In this document: piece by piece, positions 38,278 to 47,493 of the stretch
Layout of the letters: each line of letters starts with the position of its first letter
Position numbering within the stretch: the stretch's first letter is position 1
NCBI GenBank assembly: GCA_031254315.1
Contig: JAIRUQ010000013.1
Location: forward strand, 1-64,000
Direction: 5' to 3'
Length of the DNA: 64,000 nt
Source of the DNA: Treponema sp.
Lineage (GTDB): Bacteria > Spirochaetota > Spirochaetia > Treponematales > Breznakiellaceae
The notes under the pieces: model-generated
The model's input: only the letters and a program-made list of their open reading frames with translations
Database searches by the model: none
What the model was told of the DNA's origin: nothing
Made by a program: the position numbers and the translations under genes

Positions 38278-38342
38278 CTTCATTGCTCATTAGCTAGACT
38301 GCCGCATGTTGTTTGTACGCCGCCCCCTCATTGCTCACTTTA
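38278..38342. repeat. R3 repeat unit (reversed)
   Basis: On the minus strand GAGCAATGAGGGGGCGGCGT and CTAGCTAATGAGCAATG match the tandem units at 36712-36985. It closes the right side of the LPLW-gene unit and runs into the end of the CpXC gene. Confidence 0.6.
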
Positions 38343-38949
38343 GCGCATCTGGTCGTAACATATTTTGAACCGACAAATATGAGCGTACCCTCAACAACGG
38401 AAAAACATCGCTTTTGGGGCGTTTTTTATAATCGTCCAGTTTTTTTTCATACATTTCCATCGGTATTCGCATCACGGCTACTTCGTCCACTTTAATTCCG
38501 TCAAGATGAAATTCTATGCCGGAAGGACCTTTGCCATAATACCACGCGTTAACATCCTTATCGGGATAATTTTCCGCGGCTTTGGCAAGAAGCAGTGATT
38601 TTAACGTTTCGATAATTACGGGCTCCAGATCGTCTTTTATTACGGCAAGGCGATCCGCCATTTCAGGAAAACCGATAATAGTTTCAAATTGTGAGGCTTC
38701 TTTTTTATTTCGATAGAACTCGCCACGGTCAAGCTCCGGTATTACTTTCATTTTTAGATTTTTTGATTTCCAGATAACGGTAATTTTTAATTCGGGTTTG
38801 TGCTTCTTTCCACAAAAAGAACAATTATAACTCATAAAAGTTCCGTTAAATATTTGTTCAAGATACTTTTCTTCATTATCAAGATTGATTTCTTCTTCGT
38901 ACTCAATTGTAAAATTGGCTCCGCAAGGACAGTTAATGTTTCTTTTCAT
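38335..38949 (-). CDS. CpXC-domain protein
   Basis: 204 residues from ATG 38949, preceded by GGAGG. Two zinc-type pairs, CPCG near the N-terminus (NINCPCGANFTIEYE) and CSFCGKKH, match the CpXC domain (after Cys-Pro-X-Cys), which is of unknown function. The C-terminal half is predicted alpha/beta with no recognised domain. It is the last gene after rseP, 10 bp downstream. Its stop codon lies in R3 repeat sequence, so the final residues may be repeat-derived. No signal peptide is present. Confidence 0.72.
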   Translation of the reverse strand: MKRNINCPCGANFTIEYEEEINLDNEEKYLEQIFNGTFMSYNCSFCGKKHKPELKITVIWKSKNLKMKVIPELDRGEFYRNKKEASQFETIIGFPEMADRLAVIKDDLEPVIIETLKSLLLAKAAENYPDKDVNAWYYGKGPSGIEFHLDGIKVDEVAVMRIPMEMYEKKLDDYKKRPKSDVFPLLRVRSYLSVQNMLRPDALK

Positions 38950-38959
38950 TATATACCTC

Positions 38960-40312
38960 CTATATTCCGCGTACAAAAAACAGTATGTCTCCGAACAAAG
39001 CAAAGACCATCAAACTAAAAATGATAACCATGCCGCATGTTTGGAATATGGCAATTGCTTTTGGGTGCGCCGGTTTTCCACGTATCATTTCTACAAGGAA
39101 GAGGATTATCATGCCACCGTCAATAATTGGCAGGGGCAGAAGGTTCATAACGCAAAGGAGAATTGAAATAATAGCGATAAAGTTCGCTATTGAGCGCAGT
39201 CCTGTTCCAAACCCCTGCTCAAAACCCTGAGTCGCCATGTCTCCCATCATGTAAGTTATGCGCGCGGGTCCCGAAACCGCCTGTGTAAGATCGATTCCCT
39301 TGAAAAGGAGCCCAAGGCTCTTTATAGAAATAACGACAGTTCTGGAGCCCTCGTAAACGCCTTTTGCTACAGCCTGAGGAAGTGAAAGATTCGGCGTGCG
39401 GTAACTTATATAAGACCATGAAAAACCAAGAAGCTCCTCCAAATCCTTACCTGTAAATTCAGCTTGTTCCCGCGCGCCATTACGCTCAAAAACAAGGGTA
39501 AGCGTGTCGGGCTTTGATCCTATAATATTTGAAAAGTCTACGCTGTTGCGTATATTCTCCCCGTTAGCTGATATGATAATGTCGCCGGGTAGAAGACCGG
39601 CTTTGGCGGCGGAACTGCCATCAATTACATCTCCAATTACAGGGTCAGCCCAGTAAGAGACCCCTATTTTCCCCGCTCCGGTTGATTTTTCAAGAGCGGG
39701 AGTAACTTGCAGATTAACAATCTGTCCGTCCCTTTCGACTGTAACAGTCAGAGACTTGTCAGGGTTTAAGGCGAAAATTTCGCGTAATTCATGGAAGTAG
39801 GAAATGTTCTGTCCGTTTATTTGAATAATACGGTCGCCTGTCTTTAAACCTGATGTATCGGCAGGATAAACTTCACCCGGCTTTAATTCTGAGGCAAGAA
39901 CTATTTTGTTGTCAAAAGTTGGAACTTCAAAGCCAAAGCCCCAAATAAAGGAAAGCAAAACGACGGCAAAGAGCAAATTAAAAAAAGGACCGGCGAAAGA
40001 GACAAGTATTCTTGCCGCCGGGCTTGCGGCAAGAAAAGAGCCTTTTTCAGGCATTACGCCCTTGTTCATATTTTCCCATGCTTCTTTATAATCAGACTCT
40101 CCCTGCATTTTGCAGTAGCCGCCGACGGGAAACATTCCGATACGGTATTCAACATCCCCAATTTTCTTTTTTAGGAGCGGGTTTCCCCATCCTATTGAAA
40201 ACGCTTCTACATTTATTTTGACAAGACGCGCGGCGAGAAAATGCCCAAGCTCATGAAAAAATACCACTATTCCAAGACCAAAAAGCCCCAGTAAAATTTT
40301 TACAATTAACAT
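38960..40312 (-). CDS. rseP: RseP-type site-2 membrane metalloprotease
   Basis: 450 residues. The zinc motif is HELGH at residues 20-24 in the first helix, and the third ligand Asp lies in LPLPIIDGGM near residue 395. Two PDZ domains lie between, with TSGLKTGDRIIQINGQNI and AAKAGLLPGDIIISANGENI. Four membrane helices are visible. RseP enzymes cut transmembrane anti-sigma factors and clear signal peptides from the inner membrane. The gene follows dxr by 29 bp in the rpsB-to-rseP order seen in many bacteria. No anti-sigma partner lies in this window. Confidence 0.93.
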   Translation of the reverse strand: MLIVKILLGLFGLGIVVFFHELGHFLAARLVKINVEAFSIGWGNPLLKKKIGDVEYRIGMFPVGGYCKMQGESDYKEAWENMNKGVMPEKGSFLAASPAARILVSFAGPFFNLLFAVVLLSFIWGFGFEVPTFDNKIVLASELKPGEVYPADTSGLKTGDRIIQINGQNISYFHELREIFALNPDKSLTVTVERDGQIVNLQVTPALEKSTGAGKIGVSYWADPVIGDVIDGSSAAKAGLLPGDIIISANGENIRNSVDFSNIIGSKPDTLTLVFERNGAREQAEFTGKDLEELLGFSWSYISYRTPNLSLPQAVAKGVYEGSRTVVISIKSLGLLFKGIDLTQAVSGPARITYMMGDMATQGFEQGFGTGLRSIANFIAIISILLCVMNLLPLPIIDGGMIILFLVEMIRGKPAHPKAIAIFQTCGMVIIFSLMVFALFGDILFFVRGI

Positions 40313-40341
40313 AAAAAATCCTTATTTATTATATCATAATT

Positions 40342-41445
40342 TTATAGATAAGAAAAAGCCCTCTGTCTCGCGTTTTTGTCGGCGTTTAATACAGTGTCTT
40401 TATCAATCTTGGAGCAATTCCAATCCGCCTGTAAGACGCTTTCCGTTATTCGCGGTATATCCAAAAAACCGATTTTTCGCTCCAGAAAAGCGGTAACTGC
40501 CGTTTCGTTGGTGGCGTTATAGGCGCATGGATAAAGACAGCCAAGTTTCGCGGCTTCGTAGGCAAGTTTGAGCATCGGGAATTTTTCCGTGTCAGGTTTT
40601 GAAAACTCCAGAGTGAGGGAATCGAAATCAAGCGGCTCAAGGGTTAACGGAGTTGTTTCAGGGTAATAAATAGCGTCGTGAATGGGATTGCGCATATCGG
40701 GCTTTGAAAGCTGAGCGTAAACGGCTCCGTTACAGAGGCGTATCATCGAATGGACAATACTCTGCGGATGGATAACAGTTTTTATTTTATCAACAGGCGT
40801 ATTGAAAAAGACATTTGCTTCTATTACCTCAAGACCTTTATTCGCCATAGAAGCGGAATCAATCGTTATCTTTTGCCCCATCTTCCAAGTGGGATGAGAG
40901 AGAGCGTCCTGCGCCGTCACTTTTTCCATCTCTTGCAAGCTCAAGTTTCTAAAGGGACCTCCCGAAGCGGTTAGTATTATCTCGCTTACCGCGCCGGTAT
41001 TATGAGCGGCAAAGTAGCGCAGTAAATGAAAAATCGCCGAATGTTCAGAATCTACAGGAATAATGTTTACATTTTTTTCTTTTGCCAGACGGACGGCTAA
41101 CTTTCCTGCCATGACAATGGTCTCCTTATTGGCAAGCGCTAAATGAGAGCCGCTTTCAATCGCCGCGAGAGACGGCTGGAAACCTGCCGCTCCCGATATG
41201 CCGTTTATTGTTATGTCCGCTTTGACGTTGGAAATAGCGGAAAGGAGTTTTTGCGTACCGTCTTTTTCTTCCGTTAGCACACAAACGGCGGAAGGGAAGA
41301 GTTTTGACAACTCGTCAAGTTTTTCGCGGCTGGAGCGAGCGGCTAAAAGGACGACTTCAAAGTTTTCTTTGTCCCTTAAAATTATATCGACTGAACTTTT
41401 CCCGATTGAGCCGGTCGCTCCAAGGAGCGCTATTCGTTTTTTCAT
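40342..41445 (-). CDS. dxr: 1-deoxy-D-xylulose 5-phosphate reductoisomerase
   Basis: 367 residues from ATG 41445, two bases after the cdsA stop codon; an upstream ATG at 41463 would overlap cdsA. Dxr makes 2-C-methylerythritol 4-phosphate in isoprenoid synthesis. The NADPH loop is LLGATGSIGKSS, the substrate and metal site shows VDSEHSAIFHLL, LTASGGPFR and the conserved ANVFFNTPVDKIKTVIHPQSIVHSM region in parts. The C-terminal helices are complete. Its link with uppS upstream connects isoprenoid supply with use in wall synthesis. Confidence 0.95.
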   Translation of the reverse strand: MKKRIALLGATGSIGKSSVDIILRDKENFEVVLLAARSSREKLDELSKLFPSAVCVLTEEKDGTQKLLSAISNVKADITINGISGAAGFQPSLAAIESGSHLALANKETIVMAGKLAVRLAKEKNVNIIPVDSEHSAIFHLLRYFAAHNTGAVSEIILTASGGPFRNLSLQEMEKVTAQDALSHPTWKMGQKITIDSASMANKGLEVIEANVFFNTPVDKIKTVIHPQSIVHSMIRLCNGAVYAQLSKPDMRNPIHDAIYYPETTPLTLEPLDFDSLTLEFSKPDTEKFPMLKLAYEAAKLGCLYPCAYNATNETAVTAFLERKIGFLDIPRITESVLQADWNCSKIDKDTVLNADKNARQRAFSYL

Positions 41446-41447
41446 AG

Positions 41448-42308
41448 TTAAATAAAAAGACAATAAAGGAAATAAAATACAGGAGCGGCGACAACGATAG
41501 AATCAATTGAATCAAGAATGCCGCCTCTTCCAAGCATTAAATTTCCCGAATCCTTAAAATCACAGCTTCTTTTAATAGCGGATTCCGCGAGATCGCCGAG
41601 GGCGGCGGCAATTCCCGTACAAAAACCGATTATAAGCGAAATGAGAATTAAATTTGAAAGAGGGGCTTCTTCACTTAAGGGAAAAACTCCCGAATAGATC
41701 AACACAGCGCAGACGGGAACAATGACAGAGCCAAGAATTCCGCCGATAAAACCGGCGATGCTTTTATTTGGGCTTACGGCGATTATTCCTCGGTTTTTCT
41801 CACCGAATAACGATCCAAAAAACCATCCAAGTGAATCAGTAGCGAATGTTATCAATAGGAATATAAGGATCGCGTAATTATTTTCCCAGACGTTCATTTT
41901 TATCAGCCAGTACATAAAAAAGCCCGGATAGACAAGCAGAGAAAATCCGCCAATAACTTTATTTACGGCGTTTTCGATTTCCGCCGAACGGGAAAATACT
42001 CCCGAAAGCAACGCCCAGCCCACGCCTGCCATTACAAAAGTAGGGACTATCCATTCAGGCAAATTAAAACTTATATGGAGCGTAAGTGAGAGGGGGGCGA
42101 GTATTCCATAGATAAAACTTTCAACCTTTGTAATGAAAATATTTTTTTTCTTCAGCATCGAAGATAATTCAAGCGCTCCGATTCCGGAAAGGAAAATGGC
42201 GACTATATTCATCGCGAGGTTATGGTGATAGGGGATGAAGATAACAAGAGCGATGACCGCAGGCACTGCTATTATAAACATTAATAATCGTTCTATTATT
42301 TTTTTCAT
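41448..42308 (-). CDS. cdsA: Phosphatidate cytidylyltransferase
   Basis: 286 residues with about seven membrane helices. CdsA makes CDP-diacylglycerol for phospholipid synthesis. The signature near the C-terminus is KRSCDFKDSGNLMLGRGG followed by ILDSIDSIV, with the conserved Asp pair; the usual PGHGG is LGRGG here. FATDSLGWFFGSLFGE in the middle is also characteristic. It overlaps uppS by four bases and precedes dxr by two. Confidence 0.93.
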   Translation of the reverse strand: MKKIIERLLMFIIAVPAVIALVIFIPYHHNLAMNIVAIFLSGIGALELSSMLKKKNIFITKVESFIYGILAPLSLTLHISFNLPEWIVPTFVMAGVGWALLSGVFSRSAEIENAVNKVIGGFSLLVYPGFFMYWLIKMNVWENNYAILIFLLITFATDSLGWFFGSLFGEKNRGIIAVSPNKSIAGFIGGILGSVIVPVCAVLIYSGVFPLSEEAPLSNLILISLIIGFCTGIAAALGDLAESAIKRSCDFKDSGNLMLGRGGILDSIDSIVVAAPVFYFLYCLFI

Positions 42309-43003
42309 GCCTTTACACCACCGTAACGCCTGTCCCTTTTTTGAAAATCCAAAATAGCGGTTTCCAAATCTTCTTTATCCCAATCAGGCCAGAGTTTATC
42401 AGAAAAATACAATTCAGAATAGGCTCCTTCCCAGAGGAGAAAATTGCTTGTTCTGTATTCTCCCGCGCTTCGTATTATCATATCAGGGTCGGGAATATCG
42501 GGATTATCAAGATATGATGAAATATCATTTTCGCTGATTTTGTCTGCTTCCTGATTGGCAAGCGCGAATTTTTTGAGCGCCCGTACAATCTCGTCCCTGC
42601 CGCCGTAATTAATGGCGAGTATAACCTGCATTCCGTCAAAATCCGCCGTGTTAGCGATTGAGTCTGAAATTTCTTTTTGAATGTCAGGCGGCAAAACCGA
42701 GAAGTCTCCCGCGTGGCGCACTCGAATTTTATTTTGTCTGCTAAAATCAAATTCCGCGCGCAAATACTGTTTTACCAAACCCAAAATAAACCCCACCTCT
42801 TCCGCTGTACGTTTCCAGTTTTCAGTTGAGAAGGCGTAAAGCGTTAAATACTTTATGCCGAGGACGCTTGCCGCTTTTACAATTCGCTTGGCGGCTTTTA
42901 ATCCTTCAAGGTGTCCCTGCGTCCTTACAAGCCCGCGCTGTTGAGCCCAGCGTCCGTTGCCGTCCATGATGATGCCTATATGAGCAGGGATGCCTTTCTC
43001 CAT
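42305..43003 (-). CDS. uppS: Undecaprenyl diphosphate synthase (cis-prenyltransferase)
   Basis: 232 residues. UppS makes the C55 lipid carrier for peptidoglycan and other polymers. IGIIMDGNGRWAQQRGL holds the diphosphate-binding Asp, and HLEGLKAAKRIVKAA, LYAFSTENWKR and the C-terminal PDWDKEDLETAILDFQKRDR complete the family signature. A one-base overlap with frr upstream and a four-base overlap with cdsA downstream show tight coupling. Confidence 0.95.
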   Translation of the reverse strand: MEKGIPAHIGIIMDGNGRWAQQRGLVRTQGHLEGLKAAKRIVKAASVLGIKYLTLYAFSTENWKRTAEEVGFILGLVKQYLRAEFDFSRQNKIRVRHAGDFSVLPPDIQKEISDSIANTADFDGMQVILAINYGGRDEIVRALKKFALANQEADKISENDISSYLDNPDIPDPDMIIRSAGEYRTSNFLLWEGAYSELYFSDKLWPDWDKEDLETAILDFQKRDRRYGGVKA

Positions 43004-43557
43004 TATACTTCCATTATTTCTTTTTCTTTTTCTTCAAGCACTTTGTTAATCTGATTGATGTAATTGTCTGTAAGTTTTTGAAGATCATCCGCGCCTTTTG
43101 TTTCGTCATCTTCGGTTATTTTTGTGTCTTTAAGAAGTTTTTTTAGCTCTTCATTACCGTCTCTGCGAATGTTGCGAACCGATACCCTTGACTGTTCCGC
43201 CTGATTTTTCGCCAGCTTTACAAGCTCTTTGCGCCTTTCTTCTGTAAGCGGCGGAATTGATATGCGGATAACTTTGCCGTCATTGGACGGATTTAGAGAA
43301 AGCTCCGAAGAACGGATTGCCTTTTCTATTTCTGTGATAAGACTCTTATCCCACGGCTGAATGACAATCAGCCTCGCCTCAGGGACGGCGATATTCGCTA
43401 CCTGATTAAGGGGAGATTTTTCTCCGTAAGCGTCCACACGAATTCTATCGAATAGCGATGCCGAAGCCCGCCCTGTCCTAAGAGAGGCAAAACCTTCTTT
43501 AAGGCTTGCCAGTGTCTTTTTCATTCGATCTTCGTTAGAAGAAATAACATCCTGCAT
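43003..43557 (-). CDS. frr: Ribosome recycling factor
   Basis: 184 residues, normal length. RRF splits the post-termination ribosome with EF-G. LKEGFASLRTGRASASLFDRI and VANIAVPEARLIVIQPWDKS are the core motifs, followed by PPLTEERRKELVKLAKNQAE and the closing helices of domain I. It lies 3 bp after tsf and overlaps uppS. Confidence 0.96.
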   Translation of the reverse strand: MQDVISSNEDRMKKTLASLKEGFASLRTGRASASLFDRIRVDAYGEKSPLNQVANIAVPEARLIVIQPWDKSLITEIEKAIRSSELSLNPSNDGKVIRISIPPLTEERRKELVKLAKNQAEQSRVSVRNIRRDGNEELKKLLKDTKITEDDETKGADDLQKLTDNYINQINKVLEEKEKEIMEV

Positions 43558-43560
43558 AAA

Positions 43561-44421
43561 TTACTCCGCGCCTACTCTGTAGTAAACATAATCGCTTACC
43601 GTAAGTTTTGCTCCTGATTTTTTCGCGCATTCTTCAACGGCTTTCGCCACGGTCATTTTTTCGTCTTTAACATAACCTTGTTCCATAAGACATATTTCGC
43701 TCAAGAATTTGTTTGTTTTGCCCTGAAGAATTCCTGCCAGTACATTTTCCGGTTTGCCTTTGAGTTTTTCGTCCTGTTCCATTTGTGTGCGGAAAATTCC
43801 TTCCTGTTCCTTGAGCCATCCTTGATCGATTTTACTGCGATCAATCGCTGTAGGATTAAACGCCGCTATGTGCAACGCGAGTGAAAAAATAAAAGATTTT
43901 ACATCTTCATTTTTGAAAATTTCCGGTTTGTCGGATTCGCATTTTACGACAACGCCTATGTTTCCGTCTCCGTGAATATACTGTGAAAGATATTCGTTGG
44001 AAGACGCTTTTACAAGACAGAGCCGCTTAAGCCCCATATTTTCCCTGATCTTTGTGGCGAGTTCCTGCACCATGCCGTTAAGCTCATCGTTTGGCTCTGT
44101 TATTCCGTCTTTGAGGGCTTTGTCGGCTATTGTTCCGCCAAGGGCGATAAAATCGGGGTTTCTCGCGACAAAGTCTGTCTCGGCGTTAAGTTCAACTAAC
44201 GCGATTACTGAGCCGTCATCTTTTGCTTTTACAAAAATCTTTCCCTGATTTGTCGCTCGTCCCGCTCTTTTTTCAAGAGCGGCAAGACCTTTCTCCTTGA
44301 GAAGTTTTTCAGCTTTGGCAAAATCGCCTTCTGTAGAAACGAGCGCGTTTTTACATTCCATCATACCTGCTCCGGTTTTTTCCCGGAGTTTTTTTACATC
44401 ACTAGCGCTAATATCAGCCAT
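43561..44421 (-). CDS. tsf: Elongation factor Ts
   Basis: 286 residues. EF-Ts is the guanine nucleotide exchange factor for EF-Tu. The N-terminal domain shows KKLREKTGAGMMECKNALVS, and the core shows ALVELNAETDFVARNPDF, both typical. The two-subdomain core is complete, with LMEQGYVKDEKMTVAKAVEE near the end. It lies 11 bp after rpsB with a clear AAGGAG site. Confidence 0.96.
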   Translation of the reverse strand: MADISASDVKKLREKTGAGMMECKNALVSTEGDFAKAEKLLKEKGLAALEKRAGRATNQGKIFVKAKDDGSVIALVELNAETDFVARNPDFIALGGTIADKALKDGITEPNDELNGMVQELATKIRENMGLKRLCLVKASSNEYLSQYIHGDGNIGVVVKCESDKPEIFKNEDVKSFIFSLALHIAAFNPTAIDRSKIDQGWLKEQEGIFRTQMEQDEKLKGKPENVLAGILQGKTNKFLSEICLMEQGYVKDEKMTVAKAVEECAKKSGAKLTVSDYVYYRVGAE

Positions 44422-44432
44422 TATTTTTCTCC

Positions 44433-45332
44433 TTATTCATCTTCATAAACTTTATCAACATCAACATGAATCTGAGTGGCGGGCTCTTCTTCTTCGACTA
44501 TTTCATCTTCTTTCGCGGCTCTGTAAGCCTCTTCGGTTGTGTATTTGTCGATATCGATTTCCATGTCTTCTTCTTTCATGGACGTGTCGGTTAACAATCC
44601 TTCCATATCTTCATCCTCGTCGCCGAGAGTTTCGATAATCTTCAAGCCAACTTCGTTATCGGCTTCTACTACGGCATTTGCGACGATCTGGGTGAAAAGG
44701 GTAATCGCCCTAATCGCGTCATCGTTGCCGGGAATTGGGTAATCAATGCCTTCGGGGTTACAGTTTGTGTCAACAACCGCGACAACGGGAATGCCCTGTC
44801 TTTGCGCTTCGGCGACAGCGATCCCTTCTTTGCGTGTGTCGATGATAAAAAGAATGCCCGGAAGTTCTTTCATTTCTTTGATTCCGCCGAGGTTTTTTTG
44901 GAGCTTGATACGTTCTTTACCGAGGGACGCGATTTCTTTTTTTGTGAGATTTTCGAAAGTTCCGTCAACTTCCATTTTTTCAAGTTTTTTTAGACGCAAC
45001 AGCGATTTTTTAATGGTTACGAAATTTGTAAGCATACCGCCGAGCCAGCGGTTGTTTACATAGAACATACCGCAACGTTCCGCTTCTTTTTGAACAGCCT
45101 GTTGGGCTTGTTTTTTTGTTCCTACAAAAAGGACTGTTTTTCCCGCCGCGACGGTTTTCCGCACCGCGTCATAGGCATCTTTGATAGCCTGTATTGTCTT
45201 TTGCAGGTCGATGATGTGAATGCCGTTTCGTTCCGCGAAAATGTACTTTTTCATACGCGGATCCCAGCGTTTCACCTGATGGCCGAAATGTACTCCTGAT
45301 TCCAGGAGATTCTTCATGGTTACAACAGCCAA
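44433..45332 (-). CDS. rpsB: 30S ribosomal protein S2 with acidic C-terminal extension
   Basis: 299 residues, about 55 more than E. coli S2. The start is TTG at 45332, chosen because AGGAGG lies six bases upstream; ATG 45317 is the alternative. [32 protein letters not shown] and [12 protein letters not shown] are S2 signatures, and [20 protein letters not shown] marks the end of the core. The remaining tail is Glu/Asp-rich. The ribosome site overlaps the end of an R2 repeat just upstream. Confidence 0.95.
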   Translation of the reverse strand: MAVVTMKNLLESGVHFGHQVKRWDPRMKKYIFAERNGIHIIDLQKTIQAIKDAYDAVRKTVAAGKTVLFVGTKKQAQQAVQKEAERCGMFYVNNRWLGGMLTNFVTIKKSLLRLKKLEKMEVDGTFENLTKKEIASLGKERIKLQKNLGGIKEMKELPGILFIIDTRKEGIAVAEAQRQGIPVVAVVDTNCNPEGIDYPIPGNDDAIRAITLFTQIVANAVVEADNEVGLKIIETLGDEDEDMEGLLTDTSMKEEDMEIDIDKYTTEEAYRAAKEDEIVEEEEPATQIHVDVDKVYEDE

Positions 45333-45349
45333 GTTTTCCTCCTAACATT

Positions 45350-45478
45350 GGAGGTTGTCCGAAAAGAATATTAAACCACGGAGGACACGGAGGACACGGA
45401 GTTTTGATGTGCTTTTGCCTCTTTCTCCGTGTTCTCCGTGTTCTCCGTGGTGAAATTCTTATTCTTGGACATCTCCAT
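45350..45478. repeat. R2 palindromic repeat, full length
   Basis: Outer arms GGAGGTTGTCCGAAAAGAAT and ATTCTTATTCTTGGACATCT and inner arms AAACCACGGAGGACACGG and TCCGTGTTCTCCGTGGTG are all present, about 128 bp in total. It lies between maf and rpsB, and the rpsB promoter must lie in or above it. Confidence 0.85.
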
Positions 45479-45539
45479 CCGTCACTATATCTCACCAAAA
45501 GTGGTTTCCCATTTTGGCGGAAATTCAGCCGCCCGAAGC

Positions 45540-46124
45540 TCAAGCTCCGAATGGACAGCCGTTATCTTTAAGCATGACATAAAACTCGCGCAATGGCAAG
45601 CCCACAACCGTACTTGGACAGCCCTCGATTTTCTCGACAAAACAGCCCGCAAGCCCCTGAATACGGTAAGCGCCCGCTACCCCCTGCCATTCACCGCTTT
45701 CAAGATAGCGCTCAATTTCTTCTTTTGAAAGGGCGGCAAAATGAACCGTACAACAAGCGGTTCTGCAGTCGATTTTCTTTTCCCTGCCGTTGTAAAGGGC
45801 GATGGAAGTTATCACCTGATGAAGGCTCCCCGAAAGCTCGGACAGCATAGCGAAAGCGTTATCACGGTCATAAGGCTTTCCGAGGATTTTGTTGTTAATA
45901 GCGACAACGGTGTCCGCGCCGAAAATCCACGGCGGATTGTCTTTTATTTCATTGAGAACTTTTTCTACTTTTTTTACCGCAAGTTCACGGGTAAGCTCTA
46001 TTGGGTCTGTTTGGGTAGTAGCGCTTTCGTCAATATCGGCAGGTACAACAGAGAAGGGCAGTCCAAGAAGTTTGAAGTATTCCTGCCGCCGTAAAGAGCC
46101 GGAAGCGAGAATGATCTGTTCCAT
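45540..46124 (-). CDS. maf: Maf-family nucleotide pyrophosphatase
   Basis: 194 residues. Maf proteins hydrolyse non-canonical or modified nucleoside triphosphates such as dTTP, UTP or methylated forms. ILASGSLRRQEYFKLLGLPF is the N-terminal signature, with the VVPADIDES segment; the catalytic Asp lies in IFGADTVVAINNKILGKP. Subtype (dTTP/UTP or m7GTP) cannot be decided with certainty. There is no ribosome site; GATAAT (minus strand, 46130-46135) ends five bases before the ATG, so the message may be leaderless. It stands upstream of rpsB on the same strand. Confidence 0.92.
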   Translation of the reverse strand: MEQIILASGSLRRQEYFKLLGLPFSVVPADIDESATTQTDPIELTRELAVKKVEKVLNEIKDNPPWIFGADTVVAINNKILGKPYDRDNAFAMLSELSGSLHQVITSIALYNGREKKIDCRTACCTVHFAALSKEEIERYLESGEWQGVAGAYRIQGLAGCFVEKIEGCPSTVVGLPLREFYVMLKDNGCPFGA

Positions 46125-46199
46125 GGGGAATTATCGCATGAAAGAGGGGGGAGATGCTATTAGATTGATACTGCTAGGTTTTTAATGTCTCGGCTCTTT

Positions 46200-46339
46200 A
46201 GAAATGTATGCTTTTTAAGGTTTTATTGGGGGCCTGTCAGGGCAAAAAATGCCGTGGCGGAGCACGACATTTTTGCCTATGGAAGCCGCTTGCGCGGCAT
46301 CTACAAACCCCTCAAGTATTTTAATCAGCATACATTTCT
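46200..46339. repeat. 140-bp element with terminal inverted repeats
   Basis: AGAAATGTATGC (46200-46211) and GCATACATTTCT (46328-46339) are perfect inverted repeats, and similarity continues inward for about 25 bp. Inside are two further hairpins, GGCAAAAAATG...CATTTTTGCC and GCCGCTTGCGCGGC. The gap 46125-46571 shows no credible gene. Confidence 0.6.
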
Positions 46340-46421
46340 GAATAGGGGGCATATATACATCCCTATATATGGGGTGGGTGGGGATTGGCTTTTTTATTCG
46401 AAAGTCTGGTTTAATACCCCG

Positions 46422-46566
46422 GAGCTCTGCTCCGGTTGAAACAAATCAAGACATTTTAAGGTTTGGTATTAATCCAGACGGTATAATAAATTTCCTCTCG
46501 AACGAGCCTCCGCTTGATATAACTCAACGTTTAAGATACCGCGGAGCTCTGCTTCGCGGAGGCTCA
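46422..46566. repeat. Nested hairpins after the LRR lipoprotein gene
   Basis: CCGGAGCTCTGCTCCGG near 46422-46438 is a tight hairpin. GAGCCTCCGC (46504-46513) faces GCGGAGGCTC (46556-46565), enclosing another GCGGAGCTCTGCTTCGCGG hairpin. They lie just past the stop codon of the minus-strand LRR gene and may act as its terminator. Confidence 0.5.
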
Positions 46567-46571
46567 TTACT

Positions 46572-47429
46572 TTACCTTAATTGTACATTCCATTGACCAT
46601 TACTATAGGTGTAAGTCCCGGCTCTGCTTCCTTGGCTCTTATAGAATTCGGCAAATTCGGAACCAAATCCTCCGGTATAATCTATTGCCCGAACGTCAAA
46701 CCAAAGCGTAACATTTTTACCAATGATTACGGTGGTAAGGTCATTGCCGGAAAATGCACCACCTTCTATTTTAGTAATGTTGTCTGGAATGGTTATATTG
46801 GTTAGTCGATTTCCTGCAAATGCCCATTCATCGATTTGAATAACACTGTTTGGAATGGTTATGTTGGTTAGTCGGTTTCCTGCAAATGCTTCCCATCTGA
46901 TGTAAGTGATGCCATTGGGGAGAGTTGCGCTGATAAGTTGATTACCTGCAAATGCCAACCCTCCGATTTCAATAACGCTGTCCGGAATTATTATATTGGT
47001 TAATTGATTATCTCTAAATGCACCATCTCCTATTTTAGTAACACCGTATGGAATGGTTACGCTCGTAAGCTGATATTTTGAGATCCATACTGCTGATGGA
47101 TGTTCACCTTCCCAATCCCCATCTCTAAATGCATTATTACCAATCCCAGTAACAGGCAATCCTTGTATTTGCGGAGGAATATTTACATTCATATTGCTCC
47201 CTATATACCCTGTGATTATTATACCATCACCTTCTCTTTGCCACCTGAAATCATCTTCGCTGTTATATTGTATGGGAACTTGTTCCTGAACCTGTTCAAT
47301 TTCTTGTCCGATTTCTTGTTGAATTTGAGAGATTTCTTGCCGGTTTTGGTTTTGCTGACGACGGTTACAAGCCACAAGCGCCAACAAAACAAAAATTAAC
47401 ACGATAAAACAAATCGTTTTCTTGTTCAT
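46572..47429 (-). CDS. BspA-like leucine-rich-repeat lipoprotein
   Basis: 285 residues. The signal peptide ends LALVAC, so Cys21 is the likely lipid anchor. A Gln/Glu-rich linker (about 22-55) is followed by a beta strand region and at least six LRR_5 (Treponema pallidum type) repeats of about 23 residues, for example LTNITIPNSVIQIDEWAFAGN and LTSVTIPYGVTKIGDGAFRDN given here in register. BspA-type proteins bind host or matrix proteins or other cells. GGAGGAA precedes the ATG by eight bases. The last 40 residues are outside the repeats. Confidence 0.88.
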   Translation of the reverse strand: MNKKTICFIVLIFVLLALVACNRRQQNQNRQEISQIQQEIGQEIEQVQEQVPIQYNSEDDFRWQREGDGIIITGYIGSNMNVNIPPQIQGLPVTGIGNNAFRDGDWEGEHPSAVWISKYQLTSVTIPYGVTKIGDGAFRDNQLTNIIIPDSVIEIGGLAFAGNQLISATLPNGITYIRWEAFAGNRLTNITIPNSVIQIDEWAFAGNRLTNITIPDNITKIEGGAFSGNDLTTVIIGKNVTLWFDVRAIDYTGGFGSEFAEFYKSQGSRAGTYTYSNGQWNVQLR

Positions 47430-47460
47430 AAAATAGTTCCTCCAATTTATAAAAATTTAT

Positions 47461-47480
47461 AATAACAAATAATTGTTATT
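47461..47480 (-). terminator. Hairpin between the low-GC gene and the LRR gene
   Basis: AATAACAA and TTGTTATT form a perfect 8-bp stem with a four-base loop; the flanks are A/T runs on both strands. It lies 13 bp after the stop codon of the gene at 47494. Confidence 0.45.
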
Positions 47481-47493
47481 TTTTCAATAGTAT

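Noticed and set aside
46185-46596. Plus-strand open frames in the maf-LRR gap
   Set aside because: They run through inverted repeats, have no ribosome site and no protein-like composition.
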